Below the pieces are notes generated by a model. It saw only the letters and a program-made list of their open reading frames with translations, was not told where the DNA came from and did no database searches. Shown here one piece after another: positions 12,960 through 24,139 of a DNA stretch of 64,000 nucleotides. A program made the position numbers and the translations under genes. Where the stretch lies: assembly GCA_015179045.1 (NCBI GenBank), contig WHUZ01000020.1, forward strand, positions 124,001 to 188,000. The letters run 5' to 3'. Source of the DNA: Kalaharituber pfeilii (lineage: Eukaryota; Ascomycota; Pezizomycetes; Pezizales; Pezizaceae). Position 1 is the stretch's first letter, and every line of letters begins with the position of its first letter.

Positions 12960-12994
12960 TTATCTTATCTCATCTCATCTGATCTTATCTTATC
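12960..12994 (-). promoter_or_regulatory. Cluster of GATA-factor sites in a divergent promoter
   Basis: On the minus strand this stretch contains GATAAGATAAG at one end and GATAAGATAA at the other, separated by GATCAGATGAGAT-like repeats, so four GATAA cores fall within about 35 bp. Fungal GATA factors (AreA/NIT2, SREA and blue-light WC types) bind HGATAR-type sites, often in pairs. It lies 120 bp upstream of the AUH-type hydratase start and 550 bp upstream of the LEA-like protein, so it could serve either gene. Confidence 0.5.
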
Positions 12995-13266
12995 ACTCCA
13001 CATGCCATGACGTCTCCGCAGCATCACATATCAGAACAGGCCCGCTAAACCAACAAGTAAACCTCCTCGCCGATCCCAACCCCAAGTTTGTCACCAAGGC
13101 TCCGCCCCAGCGCGCTCGAAACAAGTACGAAGGAGTACTCCACGCGTGCTCCAAGGAAAAGTATGGAGTCTCTAGAAGCGTGGGGATTGGTGACGGTGAC
13201 GTCATGATGGTATGGTAAATGCCCCATATGGGCGGCATGTGAGTTGATGGGGCGGGAGATGAGGGC

Positions 13267-13275
13267 TATATAAGG
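13267..13275 (+). promoter_or_regulatory. TATA box of the LEA-like gene
   Basis: TATATAAGG lies about 280 bp upstream of the ATG at 13547. A spliced leader follows, with a 94-nt intron at 13450-13543 (donor GTAAGC, branch TACTAACT, acceptor CCCAG). A strong TATA box with an intron in the leader is common in inducible, highly expressed fungal genes; inducibility here is inferred. Confidence 0.6.
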
Positions 13276-13546
13276 AATAATACACGAGATTTACAGGGCC
13301 AATTGCGGTTTCAATTCCTTCATCTCTGCACCTCCTTGACGGTTTGATACACCCAGAAAGCCAGTTTACAGTTCAGCGAAGCGGATATCATAAGAGCAAA
13401 GAAGACGCAATTGATACAATTGATATAACAGAAGCCTCCACACATTAACGTAAGCCATATTTCTCCAATGAACCCCTTCTCCCACACTATCCTAACCCCT
13501 CCTCTTATTCTCTACGTCACGATACTAACTCCTCCCCTCCCAGCAA

Positions 13547-14020
13547 ATGTTTCGTCAGACAGTGTTCCGCGCCATCCCCCGCTCAACCTCCGCAGCCCGA
13601 ACTCTCGTCCGCCCTTTTTTGACGACCTCCGCGCGGCGAGACGTCATCCCTCCTGCCATAAAAAACACCGCCAAAGCCATCGACCACACCGTCGCCAACG
13701 CCGCGCTTAAGGGTATTGAAGCCACAGAAGCTCTTGCTGGTAAAACGCGGAATGTGGCCGCCAAGCTCACGGGCAATGCGGAGGCGGTGCCTGTAGATAT
13801 GTACGGGGAGCCGGAGAGAGTCATTGGGGATACGGCGCAGAGTGTGGCTGGAAAGACAGGGGACAAGATGGGTGAAGCGAAGGGCAAGGCGGGAGAGATG
13901 AGCGGGCAGGCGAGGGGGAAGGCTGCGGAGATGACAGGGGAGGCAAAGGGGAAGGCTGCGGAGTGGAGTGGGCAGGCGAAGGGGAAGGCCGACGAGATGA
14001 GAGAGAAGACGCAGGTGTGA
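13547..14020 (+). CDS. Mitochondrial LEA-like/stress protein with 11-residue amphipathic repeats
   Basis: Single coding exon of 157 residues, preceded by a leader intron whose acceptor lies three bases before the ATG. The N-terminus MFRQTVFRAIPRSTSAARTL, then VRPFLTTSARRD, is a classic mitochondrial targeting sequence. The C-terminal half is a run of lysine/alanine/glycine/glutamate repeats: KMGEAKGKAGEMSGQARGKA, EMTGEAKGKA, EWSGQAKGKADEMREKTQ. The period is about 11 residues, as in group 3 LEA proteins and some CsbD-like stress proteins. Such proteins protect membranes and enzymes during drying, freezing or heat and are usually disordered until dehydrated. The TATA box and leader intron fit a stress-induced gene. 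The family is identified from repeat character, not from a specific orthologue. Confidence 0.75.
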   Translation: MFRQTVFRAIPRSTSAARTLVRPFLTTSARRDVIPPAIKNTAKAIDHTVANAALKGIEATEALAGKTRNVAAKLTGNAEAVPVDMYGEPERVIGDTAQSVAGKTGDKMGEAKGKAGEMSGQARGKAAEMTGEAKGKAAEWSGQAKGKADEMREKTQV

Positions 14021-14366
14021 AGTGATTGCTACCGGTAAGGTTTTCTTCGGGTTTCCGTTTCATCTGATAGTTGACCGTCTTCATTGTTTAGGATACGGAA
14101 TGGGGGGTTGTTTTATAAGCTGACCTTGAGATCAAATGTGCCTAACATACTTCTGCTTTTTATTGTCTTATATCTTGCATCTATAGCTATTTCAGCGCAT
14201 GAATCAAAAAAATGACATTTCTTGTATGACATTGCTTGTATGCAAGTTTATCCTCCATCCTATCCCGACATGCGTGGTATTTGCCGTAACAGCGTAAACA
14301 AAAGGCGTATATATGCTCCTGTGTAGATAATTGCTCTTCATAGCTACCAACTCGCTTCCTCGAATA

Positions 14367-15968
14367 TCACTTCTTCTTCTTCCTCGCGATCCACCCCTGC
14401 GGCACAAACATATTCCTCCCCAGCCCCTTCCAGTCCACATTATACCCCGCCGACATCCCCACAACCTTTCCCTCATCCAACGTATCCCACCCCCCTTCAC
14501 CCCCCTCTCCTGCTAGCCCATCTTTCCCCCAAATCTCCTCCCACTTCTTCCCCTCCTCCCCTTCCCCGCCCAACAGCCTCACAAATTCAAATCCCAATCC
14601 CGCCTCTGCCACCTCAATCACCTCCCCCAACGACAGCTCAATCCACGGCGAAGTCCCGTACAAAAACGGGCCGAGGTTCACCCAAAACCCTCCGGGCTTC
14701 AGATACTCGTGGATTTTTTTGATGTACTGCACAATGTTCTGCGCTGTGTCGAGGAAGAAAAGCGTCACGATTGCGTCGTAGCTCTCAAACTCGCCGTCCT
14801 GATGAAGAAGCGTGAAGTCTTCTTCAAGGAGTGTCACGCGGTGGGCTGGGTGCGATTTTGGCAGTGGCGGGGCGTCGTTGCTCTTGTGGGCGGAGGAAAC
14901 TGGGGGCGGAAGATGGGCGCGGTCGAAGGGGAACTTGGCCGCCCTCGTCATGTTCGCCGTCGTGATATGGTGACTCCACCACTCAATATACGGGTACAAT
15001 TCATGCTTGCCATCTTCCGATGACGGAGCGACGGGTGCGCTACCAACAAAATGCGCCAGCGACGCAACGTAAAAACTCCACTCCACGCCCGTGACCTCGA
15101 ATCCCATCCCCGCGATCTCCCACACCAGCCCCCCGACCCCACTTCCCGGAACCAGAACCTTCCTCCCCTCCCGCCCGTCCTTATTCTCACCCTCAGGAAA
15201 CAGCCTCCCCAGCGACCTTTTCAAAATCTCAAACACCCTCCCCCGCTCCCTCGCCCCTTCGTCCGAAAAGTCCCGTACAAGATGCTTCAGCGCCTGCGTC
15301 ACGCTCGTATGCTCTCCCGCGTTTTTTGTCCCCTGCTGCTTGATCCACAACTCCACCTCGGCCCTTGACACTCCGTAATACGCACACACATGCACAAGCA
15401 CCTTATCCACGAGTTCCGCATTCCTCCGGACCCTGTCCGCAGCAATACCCATTTTGGATTCGTAGTCGACACCCGACAGCTCGAGCAGTGCCTTGTGGGC
15501 CTCGGAGAGCTTTGCGAACCCCTTGCGCTTGCGGTTGATGAAGGCGAGGGACCGGTTGCGGTATTGAAGGTATCCGGAGAGCGCGGTGAGCAGGCGGGCG
15601 CGGACTGCGGGGGTGGAAGAGAGGGCATTGTATGTGCGGGTGCGCGCGGAAAGTTGGGTGGGGGTAAGGCGGGAGAGAAGGGCGGTAGTTTGATGCGCCT
15701 CGGAGGGGGTTTGGGGCGGGGGTGCGGAGGTCAAGAGGTGCGGTGAGAGAAATTTGGAGGTGAGGGTCGATAGCATGGTAGTTTGGTTATGGCCGCCGTT
15801 GGAGGGGGTGAATTGGGGCCAGAGAAGGCCGAGGAGGAGAGCAAGGCAGGTGAGGAGGAGGGCGAAGGAGCGGGTGAAGGCCTTTTCGGGGGAGACGGAG
15901 ACGGCGGATGTTGTGAGTCCGGGTCCGTCGTTGAGGGGCTGTTGGTATTCTGGGGCAGTAGTGGCCAT
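14367..15968 (-). CDS. N2227-family S-adenosylmethionine methyltransferase with N-terminal membrane anchor
   Basis: Single exon, 533 residues from the ATG at 15968 (MATTAPEYQQPLNDGPG). The N2227/carnosine N-methyltransferase family methylates the imidazole of carnosine in animals, while fungal substrates are not established. Features: helical N-terminal region with YRNRSLAFINRKRKGFAKLSEAHKALL, SAM motif I KVLVPGSGVGGLVWEIAGMGFEVTG, then the family signature VEWSFYVASLAHF. An EEDFTLL segment comes before YDAIVTLFFLDTAQNIVQYI. Finally GGFWVNLGPFLYG forms the conserved core near the active site. The first 50 residues include a single hydrophobic helix (FALLLTCLALLLGLLWPQF), so the enzyme is probably membrane-anchored. 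The soluble animal enzyme lacks such a segment. Confidence 0.88.
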   Translation of the reverse strand: MATTAPEYQQPLNDGPGLTTSAVSVSPEKAFTRSFALLLTCLALLLGLLWPQFTPSNGGHNQTTMLSTLTSKFLSPHLLTSAPPPQTPSEAHQTTALLSRLTPTQLSARTRTYNALSSTPAVRARLLTALSGYLQYRNRSLAFINRKRKGFAKLSEAHKALLELSGVDYESKMGIAADRVRRNAELVDKVLVHVCAYYGVSRAEVELWIKQQGTKNAGEHTSVTQALKHLVRDFSDEGARERGRVFEILKRSLGRLFPEGENKDGREGRKVLVPGSGVGGLVWEIAGMGFEVTGVEWSFYVASLAHFVGSAPVAPSSEDGKHELYPYIEWWSHHITTANMTRAAKFPFDRAHLPPPVSSAHKSNDAPPLPKSHPAHRVTLLEEDFTLLHQDGEFESYDAIVTLFFLDTAQNIVQYIKKIHEYLKPGGFWVNLGPFLYGTSPWIELSLGEVIEVAEAGLGFEFVRLLGGEGEEGKKWEEIWGKDGLAGEGGEGGWDTLDEGKVVGMSAGYNVDWKGLGRNMFVPQGWIARKKKK

Positions 15969-16276
15969 CGGACAAATCAACTCAAGAAGGGTATATTCGT
16001 TTTACTTTCTGTCTCCGGACAACTTGTTGTTGCTGCTGTTGCTATTATTCTTCCAGTAAACAAATGCTCGGGAGGGTCCTCCTAATTATATTTTTGACAG
16101 CATCTACCATTCGCAAATGTTCTCATGACTCGTAAACAGTCTGGTTCAAAAGAAGAAACAAAAGAAAAAAGTTACCTACAAAGGTGTTTCTGTCCCCCTG
16201 CCCACCACCCCACCTCGACCCCACCACAAATTCTAAAAATATATAAGTTTTCTTTTATTGATAAAACCATACATTT

Positions 16277-16329
<53 letters not shown>

Positions 16330-16603
16330 AAATTGATGAAGTCAAAAGAAAAAAAAAAGTTTGCTTTCATTTTGACATCTACACGCATCATGTGATTTTA
16401 AAAGTCAGAAAAAGGAATAAATGGGCTTTCCACCTATAAATATAAGTATAGCTTGTTATCTAAAAAGGAAACAAATAAGAACAAACATACGTGGAAGCGC
16501 AAGTAGTAAAGTAAAATCAGTCTATATACAATTACCCCTTCCACACCCCTTCCCCTTCCCCCCTTCCCCTCCCACACCGTCATCCCCATACAAATCCTCA
16601 ATT
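15969..16603. other. Intergenic region with a 50-nt poly(T) run
   Basis: Separates two minus-strand genes. It holds the promoter of the N2227 gene and the 3' flank of the Mtf1-like gene. A run of 50 T occupies 16279-16328, and a CT-rich tract of CCTTCCCC repeats lies at 16530-16570. No gene is supported. Confidence 0.7.
16279..16328 (+). repeat. Poly(T) homopolymer, 50 nt
   Basis: Uninterrupted T50 about 280 bp beyond the stop codon of the Mtf1-like gene (A50 in its sense strand). It is either a microsatellite or an old poly(A) tail from a retro-insertion. I see no target duplication to support the second reading. Confidence 0.85.
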
Positions 16604-18927
16604 CTAAAACCTCTTCACAATATCCCCCTCCGCATTTGTCAGCAGCCCTGCCGTTCTATCCTCCCATACCGACAGCTTATCCCTATACGGCCACACCTCG
16701 TACCTCTCCGTCAGCTTCACCAGCATGTCCCCTGAGATCATCCTCGTCCTCATATTCCCGCCCTTACCCTGCAGCCCAGGCACCTCCTCGAGCACCATCT
16801 CTGCCCCCGGACTAAGTGTCGCAAACGACTCCTTTATCGGCGACGCACGCAGCACAAACAGGTTCCGCAGCACGTGGTTAAGCAGGTCCCAGCGCTCCTG
16901 ACGCTGGCGCGGCTCGACCTCCGGGCCCGCCAGCCACTCTGGGAGCACCTTCGGCTGCAGATCGAGTAGCGAGACGGACTCCATCGGGTGCACGTCTTCT
17001 GGCGTCGTCCGCACGGGTTCCACCTTGCGCTTGTGCCACTGCAAAAACGGCCGTCCCGCCAGCTCCTCCTCGAGGACCTCAATCAGCACACGCTTGCGGC
17101 TCGCCGTGCCAAGGGCCTTCATCCATGCCCAGGCAAGCTCCGGGTCGCCGAACTTCCTCTCCAGCTCCGCCAATATTATTCCCGCCTTGGCCATCGTCAG
17201 GTTCTGGTATCCCATCTCGCGCGCGCGCTCCGCAGAGATATACTGATTCTTGACGTTGCCCACGCGCGTGGACAGTGGTATCTCGTCCTCGGGTGGTGGT
17301 AGCACATTACGCTGCGAGACCTCTTCGTCCCACTTTGCGAGAGCGGCGTCAAGCACCTTTTGGTGCTTGTATGCCTCGATGGACGTCCATGCGTCTTTAC
17401 CGTTTTCCAGCACAAACTCGTCCGGCAGCGGCAACCGCCGGAGGGCCTTGGTCAACGACTGCTTCGTCTGCTTGGCCTCAGTGATCAACTCAGGCTTGCC
17501 CGTGGTCCCATCCTTGCGGCGGCGGCCCGAGGTCGAGGGCTTAACGCCCTCGAATGCAGGCTTCGGGGGGCGTTGCAAGGGGAGTGAGGGTCTGTATACA
17601 GCCATGGCGGATGCTCTAGCTCGGGGGTCCACGGCTCGTGGTCGGGATCCTGGTACATGGCTTCGAGTTCTGCTTTCCGATCCCTGCCGACAAAATTCTC
17701 GCGGTCATGCACGGTGTAGGTGCGCTGCCTGATCGTTGCTGCAGCAAGCGTCTTGCTGCCTCCATCGAGAGCTTTCAGCTTCTGTTTCCGTTCCTCCTCC
17801 ATGCGGGCAGCGGCCTCTGGGTCCTTCATGGCTTGTTCGGCTTGGAGACGCCGCGCTTCTTCGAGCTCCTGCAGGTTCTTTTCCAACTTGGCGAGACTCT
17901 CGGTGACAACGGAGGCCCAGTGGGAGTCTTCGCCCGGGCCGCCTGCACCAGCAAGCTCGTAGATATCTGTCACAATCTCGGTCGTCGCAGTCACGCGGGT
18001 CCGGTCCTTCATCGCGCGGGGGAGAAAGCGGATCTTGATATGGTTCTGGATCCATATGAGCATGCGCACCCGACCGTACTGGTGTATCCACTGTCCTGAC
18101 CCCATGGCCTCGACGATTTGTGTCAGAAGCCGGTCGCCGTCTTGTCCTTTCACGGCCAAGTTGCCCACAAACAAGATGTTTTTATTGAGCCCATCCTGAG
18201 GTTCCGTAGTGACAGGGTTAAACGATCCCAGCTCAATAATCTTCTGATACGACTTCCAATCGTAGCCATCGAAGTTGTGGAGGTGAAATTCACACCTATT
18301 TTCCTTGCCTCCCGGGGGGTTATCGATTAGTGTCGACTCTAGGATCGGGTTGAACTGCTTGTTCGGCTCCAGCATGATGTGTCTTGACGGTTTCACCTTC
18401 TCGTGAAGCAGTCTTGAGAAGATCCCGAGACCGGGGTTCATCTCAATTAGCTGACATCCCTCCCACAAGTGAAGATCGGATACCCGGTCGAGCGCTTGAC
18501 GCATCATGGTCTCGTTGAGGGGCTGGGCCCGCCTGTAGCGGGTCTTGGCTGCTTTTTCTTGGAGCTTGTGGACGAGCCGGCGCTGGTCGGTGAATTGCTT
18601 TTCAGGGCTGATGGTACCGATGGTGTCGAGGATCTCAGGGGAGATGTCAGGGTCCGTGGATGCAGCGGCGGCTGCGGAGGAGGCTTTGGTGTGTATCTGC
18701 ATTTGAGTATATGGTCGTAAGAGCGTACAGGTGTCGGCGGGTAGTATTGGGGACGAGTGCGCAGCGGGGATTCCACTGCTCCTCCTCAAGGACGACGAGA
18801 TGGTGTTCAGCGACCGCGTCAAACTCCATGCGCGCGAAAGAGTGCGGGGGCGGAACGCCGCATGCGAGAGTACCGGTGGCCCCAATGGCCCGTAAGGACG
18901 ACTCCACGCGAGGCCGGTCCTGAACAT
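16604..18927 (-). CDS. Mitochondrial transcription factor 1-like protein (rRNA adenine dimethylase fold); one apparent frame break
   Basis: The first frame, 18927 to 17485, encodes an N-terminal Ser/Arg-rich mitochondrial presequence. It is followed by a KsgA/Dim1-type methyltransferase core with degenerate SAM motif QLIEMNPGLGIFSRLLHE near residue 160, a later HIMLEPNKQFNPIL strand and ILFVGNLAVKG. This is the architecture of Mtf1/TFB, which helps mitochondrial RNA polymerase open promoters. A second frame, 17632 to 16604, carries an abundant, clearly coding C-terminal region (MAVYRPSLPLQRPPKPAFEG, then MKALGTASRKRVLIEVLEEEL, ending DIVKRF). The frames overlap around G5 at 17623-17627 (C5 on the coding strand). 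One extra C there fuses them into about 774 residues. A 41-nt GT-AG intron across the same point is possible but lacks a branch site. Confidence 0.8.
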
Positions 18928-19869
18928 CGCTGCAATTCCCTCTCCTCTCTGTCAGTACCAGTATTGCTGCCGATTCCTTGACTCCTCAACTTCTTAATTC
19001 GCAGTTCGTAACCCTTTCGTAATCAACCTGTCCCCTTCAAAGCACTATGTGCCGACTCCCCCGGTGTTTTTGATTGTCCCCCACTTTGCACTTTTTCAAC
19101 CTTCTTTTCACCACTTTCCCCACCCCAACGTTCCGGTTCCCCCCTAGTTTCTAAATCGCAATTGTCGTAAGGGCCTAATGCAACGGGGCCCGGATACCTC
19201 AGGGTCCTGTCCTGTCGTACCGTCGCGCTTCACAGCACCGTGGGGTCTGCACTGCGGGGGGGGATGGTTGAGCATCTGTACGCTGTCTCTAATTTTTCCT
19301 CCCCCCCCGCCTATCGATAAGCTTCTTCACGTGATGCAGATCTCCGCTAACCCTGTGTGGGAAGCTCTCCACCTCATGCCTGCACGAATTTTGAACACTT
19401 GGTAGTCCGGCCTGTAGGACTTTGATACGAGTGTTCAAATAAGATATAAAGCCGCGATATGCTAAAAAATGTTTACAAAATCAACTTTTTCCGTATCAAA
19501 GCCCCTTACCCGTACTAATTGAATGAGAAAACCTGAGCAGATGGCCCAATAGTCCGAGGACGATACCGAAGGTACTTAATCTCATGCGCATACACATATC
19601 AGTCCTTGTGAGTAGAGCGCATAACTGTAGGTCTATCTTCATGTCCTCGTTCCATACAAAAAATAATCCATACACTCTATTACCACATCCAAGTTTTATA
19701 CACCATATTCCTAATCATTATATTTGACAAACACCCAAAAGAAAAGGTATAAAAAAAGTAAATGTTGCAAATAATTAAAAAAAAGATAGGAAATGCTGTA
19801 TTGTCCCTCATGATATCCCGATATACTCAAGTACACTTCTCAATTCCTCCACAAATTTCACTCAAATCT
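18928..19869. other. Intergenic region between the Mtf1-like gene and the subtilase
   Basis: Holds the Mtf1-like promoter and the 3' flank of the subtilase. A C-rich section (19030-19310) changes to AT-rich sequence from 19440. A long imperfect hairpin sits at 19390-19439. No gene is supported. Confidence 0.65.
19390..19439. repeat. Imperfect hairpin with 10-bp perfect outer arms
   Basis: TTTGAACACT at 19390-19399 is the exact reverse complement of AGTGTTCAAA at 19430-19439. Inside lies a second matched pair, AGTCC (19404-19408) and GGACT (19417-19421). The structure resembles the fused termini of a small inverted-repeat element. It could also be a regulatory hairpin; nothing seen decides between them. 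Confidence 0.5.
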
Positions 19870-22800
19870 CTACACCCACCTAAACCTCTCAGGTGAAACT
19901 GTCCCATTACTCGGCGGCGCATTCAAAATCGTAATCACCGGGCTTATTACACTCTCCCAATCCGCCGTCAATCCTGGCCGCCCAAACACTTTGAGCGCCC
20001 TCATATTAATCTTATACCTCCCCGGCTTAATCTGCTTGATCTCCTTCCCATCATCAATCGCACCCGCCCACGTGAACCTCGTGAAACTCCCTTCCCAAAT
20101 GAGCGGGTGGTGGCGGCTTTCAAAGTATTGCGGGAACCCATATCCCACAGTTGTAACAAGAGAGCCAACATACTTGTTCTGCCCGGCAACAGGTGGGTAG
20201 CGCCAGTGTCGCTCTTCCCAGTTGTACTCAACGATATCGACGCGGATCTCGCGGGTTCCCCAGTCGTTGATGTAGGTGACGTATGGCCTGTCCATGCTTT
20301 GCAAGGTGAAATTGGTGGGACCAGTCAAAGGGCCGTTTGGACCTTCAAACAGGGGTGGATTGCCCCAGATGACCTGGTCCCTGATTCGACCTCCAACTCC
20401 AAGATACGGGATTTCAAGTGTCTCGCCATTGGATCCGCAAATCACGATTTTTCCACCGTACACAGGAAGCCTGGACTCATCAAGTCCTTCTGGAGGAGTA
20501 AATGTAACTTTGAAGGAGTTGGTTGATCCAGGGCGAACGCTGAATAACCTAACAGAGAAGTCTGCGGTGGCAACTGCATCCACAAGTTTCGGAGGGAAGG
20601 GAGTCGGTACGGTGAAATTCTGCTCGAAGGTGTAGAAAGTAGCCGCGGGTAAATGAGAAACAGTGTAGGAGACCGTCCTCTTTCCGGAATTTCTAACATT
20701 GATATAATGGCCAGGCTTGAAGTATTCAGTGTCATTAAGCTCTAATTTAGCTGGCGTTACACTGGTCTCGTACTCCATAACGTGCCAAGCATTTACATAC
20801 CCACCACCCTGCTGCGCAATCGGTGCAAGCTTGCTATTGTCCGTAGAGTTTCCGTCATTCCAATTCACAGCGGTACCACTAGCAATGATACGGTTCTTAA
20901 GCTCTGCAGCACGCTCAGGAGGAACATTTGCACGACCGCCAACTCTGCCATAGTAAAGGGCAGCAATACCAGCAATATATGGAGTAGCCATGGATGTTCC
21001 AGAAAGAATAGCATACTCTCCCATGCTCATTGGGTATGTAGATAGAATATTGCCACCTGGGGCAGCAATTTCAGGCTTCATGTATGCATCCCACGAGGGA
21101 CCCCATTCACTGAACACAGATATATAACCTCCAGTAATTGTGTTAGGGGTGCCAACTCCTCCATCCGGAGAGAAATAGACAGTGGGTTTCTTGCCAGCAA
21201 CGAATGCCTCAACAAGGACCTTGCCGTTCTCGGCAGAAATCATACCAAACTTGTCGACTGTAGCATTTGTAATACTCGGTACCACAATCTCACGATCATC
21301 GGTGTAAAACCAGAGGTACTTGGCGCCCTTTGCGGCAACATTTTTCTCCTTAACATCGAAGGTGCAGGTACCTCTCCGGACAAGCACAAGCTTGTCAGAA
21401 AGATCGGGTGTGTTGTCCGGAAGTGGCTCACAGGCATCAGCGAGCACAGCAGTATCATTACTTGTAGCGTAGACAGGCAGATTCATATCCAGCTTCCAGC
21501 CGCCGACGCTATTTCCCTCGAGGTACTCCTAATAAAAAGTTTAGTATTTTCTTGTCATCTTGACCCATGCTCACCTCAATCAATCTAATACTCACAATTG
21601 TTCTCTTTTCGCCACCAAGATCAGCCTCGGCGGCAACGACATAGTTCTGCTCATTGTCGATGGAAGCAACAGCCAATACTTCTTTACCACTAGATCCTGA
21701 TGATGCGTACCAAGGTCCTACATCGCCGTAGTTACCGGCCGCAATAGCAATGAAGACGCCCTGTTTAACCAGCCTATCCGCCGCGACCGCCCATGGTCCA
21801 TCGGACCACCTTCGGAATTCTGTAAGCTTTTTGCAAAATTTCAATTGAAAACAGATGTACATACCCCTCTGGTCCTCCAATACTTGCATTGATAATGTCT
21901 GCACCATCTTCAAAGGCCTTGAGGAATGCGGCTATCAACTGAGGCGTATCCGTCTCTCCATTACAGCCGAAGACCTTATAACCAAGCAACTTCGCCTTTG
22001 GCGCAACACTGATATATCGTCCATCTGGGGGCTCACCCGCAACGATACCAGCAACGTGGGTTCCGTGCCCATGGCAATCCTGGATGTCGTTATCCGGAAC
22101 TTCAGCTTGTCCGGGTAACCAGTCTGTAAAGTAATTAGGATAAGCTCTTAGATGTAGTATAGAGTTTTTATCATACCATTTCCTACGATATCATAACCAC
22201 CAATAATTTTATGACCAGGCCCGAATCCGGCCCCTAATGCGGGATGAGTGTAATCAATTCCGGTATCGACCTGAATGGGAACACTAGTGAGCAGTCATAT
22301 TTTGGTCGTTATGGCCAATAAAAAACTTACAATGGCAACGACAGCCCCTTCGCCCAGATAACCCTTCTTGTGGAGATCTAGAACGCGAGTCCGAGCATGA
22401 GATGTCCATGAAGGTTCACTAGCCCCATCTCCAGTAGCAACGACCTTTGGCTGAGGCACCTTGATTCGTTGAACTGGCCATATGCTCTTGACGCCTTCCA
22501 AATTTTGAATGTCCTCGAGTCGAGTATTCTCATCAACCTGAAAGGAAGTGCCCTCGAATATTGGTCTGGACGTGAAATTCAGTCCCGGCGTCGGATGATG
22601 ACCTTTGCGCCTGAGATTTTCATAAAATTTGCTCAAAGCCTAAGAGGGGCAAGTAAGTCAACAGAACAAACAGGAAAACGTTGATGCTGTACTTACACCT
22701 CCATCAGACCCAAGGTTGCTCCCAGACTCAAATTCCACAATGAACTTCCCAGCGACAATGTTTGAGTGATCGACCGCTTCCCCACCAATTCCCGCTGGGC

Positions 22801-22885
22801 CCTTATCATAGCGGAGACCTTGTGCAGGGACAACGATCGCCGCAAGGGAGAGAAGTGAGAGTTTGGAGAGCGTTTTCCACGTCAT
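19870..22885 (-). CDS. Secreted subtilisin-like serine protease (S8) with PA insert and C-terminal Fn3-like domain
   Basis: Six exons: 22885-22697, 22639-22331, 22270-22177, 22123-21865, 21809-21596, 21528-19870, all GT-AG and in frame, giving 907 residues. A signal peptide (MTWKTLSKLSLLSLAAIVV, cleavage after PAQG) precedes an I9-type propeptide (NIVAGKFIVEFESG). Catalytic residues are Asp168 in VDTGIDYTHP, His217 in CHGHGTHVAGIVAG and Ser534 in GTSMATPYIAG. The oxyanion Asn is in AIAAGNYG. A protease-associated insert (DKLVLVRRGTCTFDVKEKNVAAKGAKYLWF) lies between His and Ser. The C-terminal 330 residues are beta-rich, like the C5a-peptidase/Fn3 domain of large subtilases. The enzyme probably degrades external protein. 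It borders the gene-poor island to its right. Confidence 0.95.
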
Positions 22886-24092
22886 CTTGGGGGATGGGCA
22901 GGTACGGCAGACGAAGGGAGCACGCCTAATGGAACGTAGAGCCTAACATGTAGGGCAGGAGCCCAATGCTTTATATTGAGGATACCTACGTTCCTCAAGC
23001 GCTGAGATACTTTGTAGCTAGCAAGTACTGCTAGGTATGCTTTTGCCGGCGTCTGGCTGATCCAACACGGCATGGGACTGTGAAGAACCCTTGCAAGCGT
23101 CGAATCAGATACGGGGTGGTCATTGAAGGGGTACCACTATCCATCAGCCCTCCGTGAGCCAGCGAGCCACCGAGCCAGTCACCATCCTGCTATCGTGATA
23201 GGGAAGACGGTGTGGGTCCAGGATGGCTTTGTGAAGCTATTATGCATCAATTGATCAGAGCGTGCAGGGGATCTGGCAGGGGGGAGAGGGGATGAGGATT
23301 TGGAGGTGGGAGGGGGAAGGGGGGAGAGGGGAATGAGGAGTATGGCGTGGAGAAGCACATGTAGGCACGAGCAGCCGAGTGCATGCTGGTGCTTGACTTC
23401 TATTCTCGGCCAAGGCAGCGCTCTGCGGGGGAGGGGGTGGCGCACCACTGTACCTGCGTCGCAGCCTGGGCCGGGCGCGGGCTGCATCGGCCACAGCGCC
23501 GCACGCTCCGCAGCGTCGCACGGCACTGGTGCCCTCAAGACGTTGCCCAGCGCAGACCTCGCCGCACGAATTCAGCAGGTGGAGCACCGGGGCGAGGCAC
23601 TTCACGCCCTTGCCTTGCCCCGGCAGTAGGCACATATCCCGGTACCGGGTAAGTCGCGAAGACCGTTATTACTCCATCTGCTGGACACGTTGCTGGGGAA
23701 ACATGCTCGAAGTCCCCACGGCGCGCGGGGACTGGCACGGGCACAGCCCCAGCCCCAGCGATCCCTGTTCAGGAAACCGACGCCCAAAGCGGCAGCTCTC
23801 CCGCCCGCGGCGCAGATCAGCTGCCCCCTTCGGCAGGCGCGCTAGTGAAAGAACCTGCCCTCTTGCGTATATGCAGCACACTTCAATGGCTTTGACAGGC
23901 TCCACGAACCCCCCCCCCCCCCCCACTCCCACCACCCGCCGATCTCTCCTGCAATTGAGCTTCTGTCGCAGACATCAATGGCGACACGAGGCTTTGTCTG
24001 ATTCACCTGCTAGAACACCCTTTCTTTGACGACCACTGTGGCACAAATCCTGTGGCAAGCAGAATCAGCTACCATAATTGGATGCATAAAGC

Positions 24093-24107
24093 TAGTCTCG
24101 TAACCAG
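24093..24107 (+). repeat. Dispersed near-palindromic micro-repeat, copy 1
   Basis: TAGTCTCGTAACCAG, an exact match to the core found at 24140, 40513 and 57105. The flanks form an inverted arrangement (TGCATAAAGC before, AGCTTCTGCA after) rather than the direct repeats seen at other copies. Confidence 0.6.
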
Positions 24108-24139
24108 CTTCTGCAGTAGTACTCTGTGGTACATATGGG

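Noticed and set aside
17485..18927. Treating the two Mtf1-like frames as separate neighbouring genes
   Set aside because: The downstream frame has no good start of its own, overlaps the upstream frame on the same strand and continues it after a single C-run correction.
23255..24029. Overlapping frames of 100-166 codons upstream of the subtilase
   Set aside because: GC-rich composition effect. Frames on both strands are equally open and the translations are repetitive.
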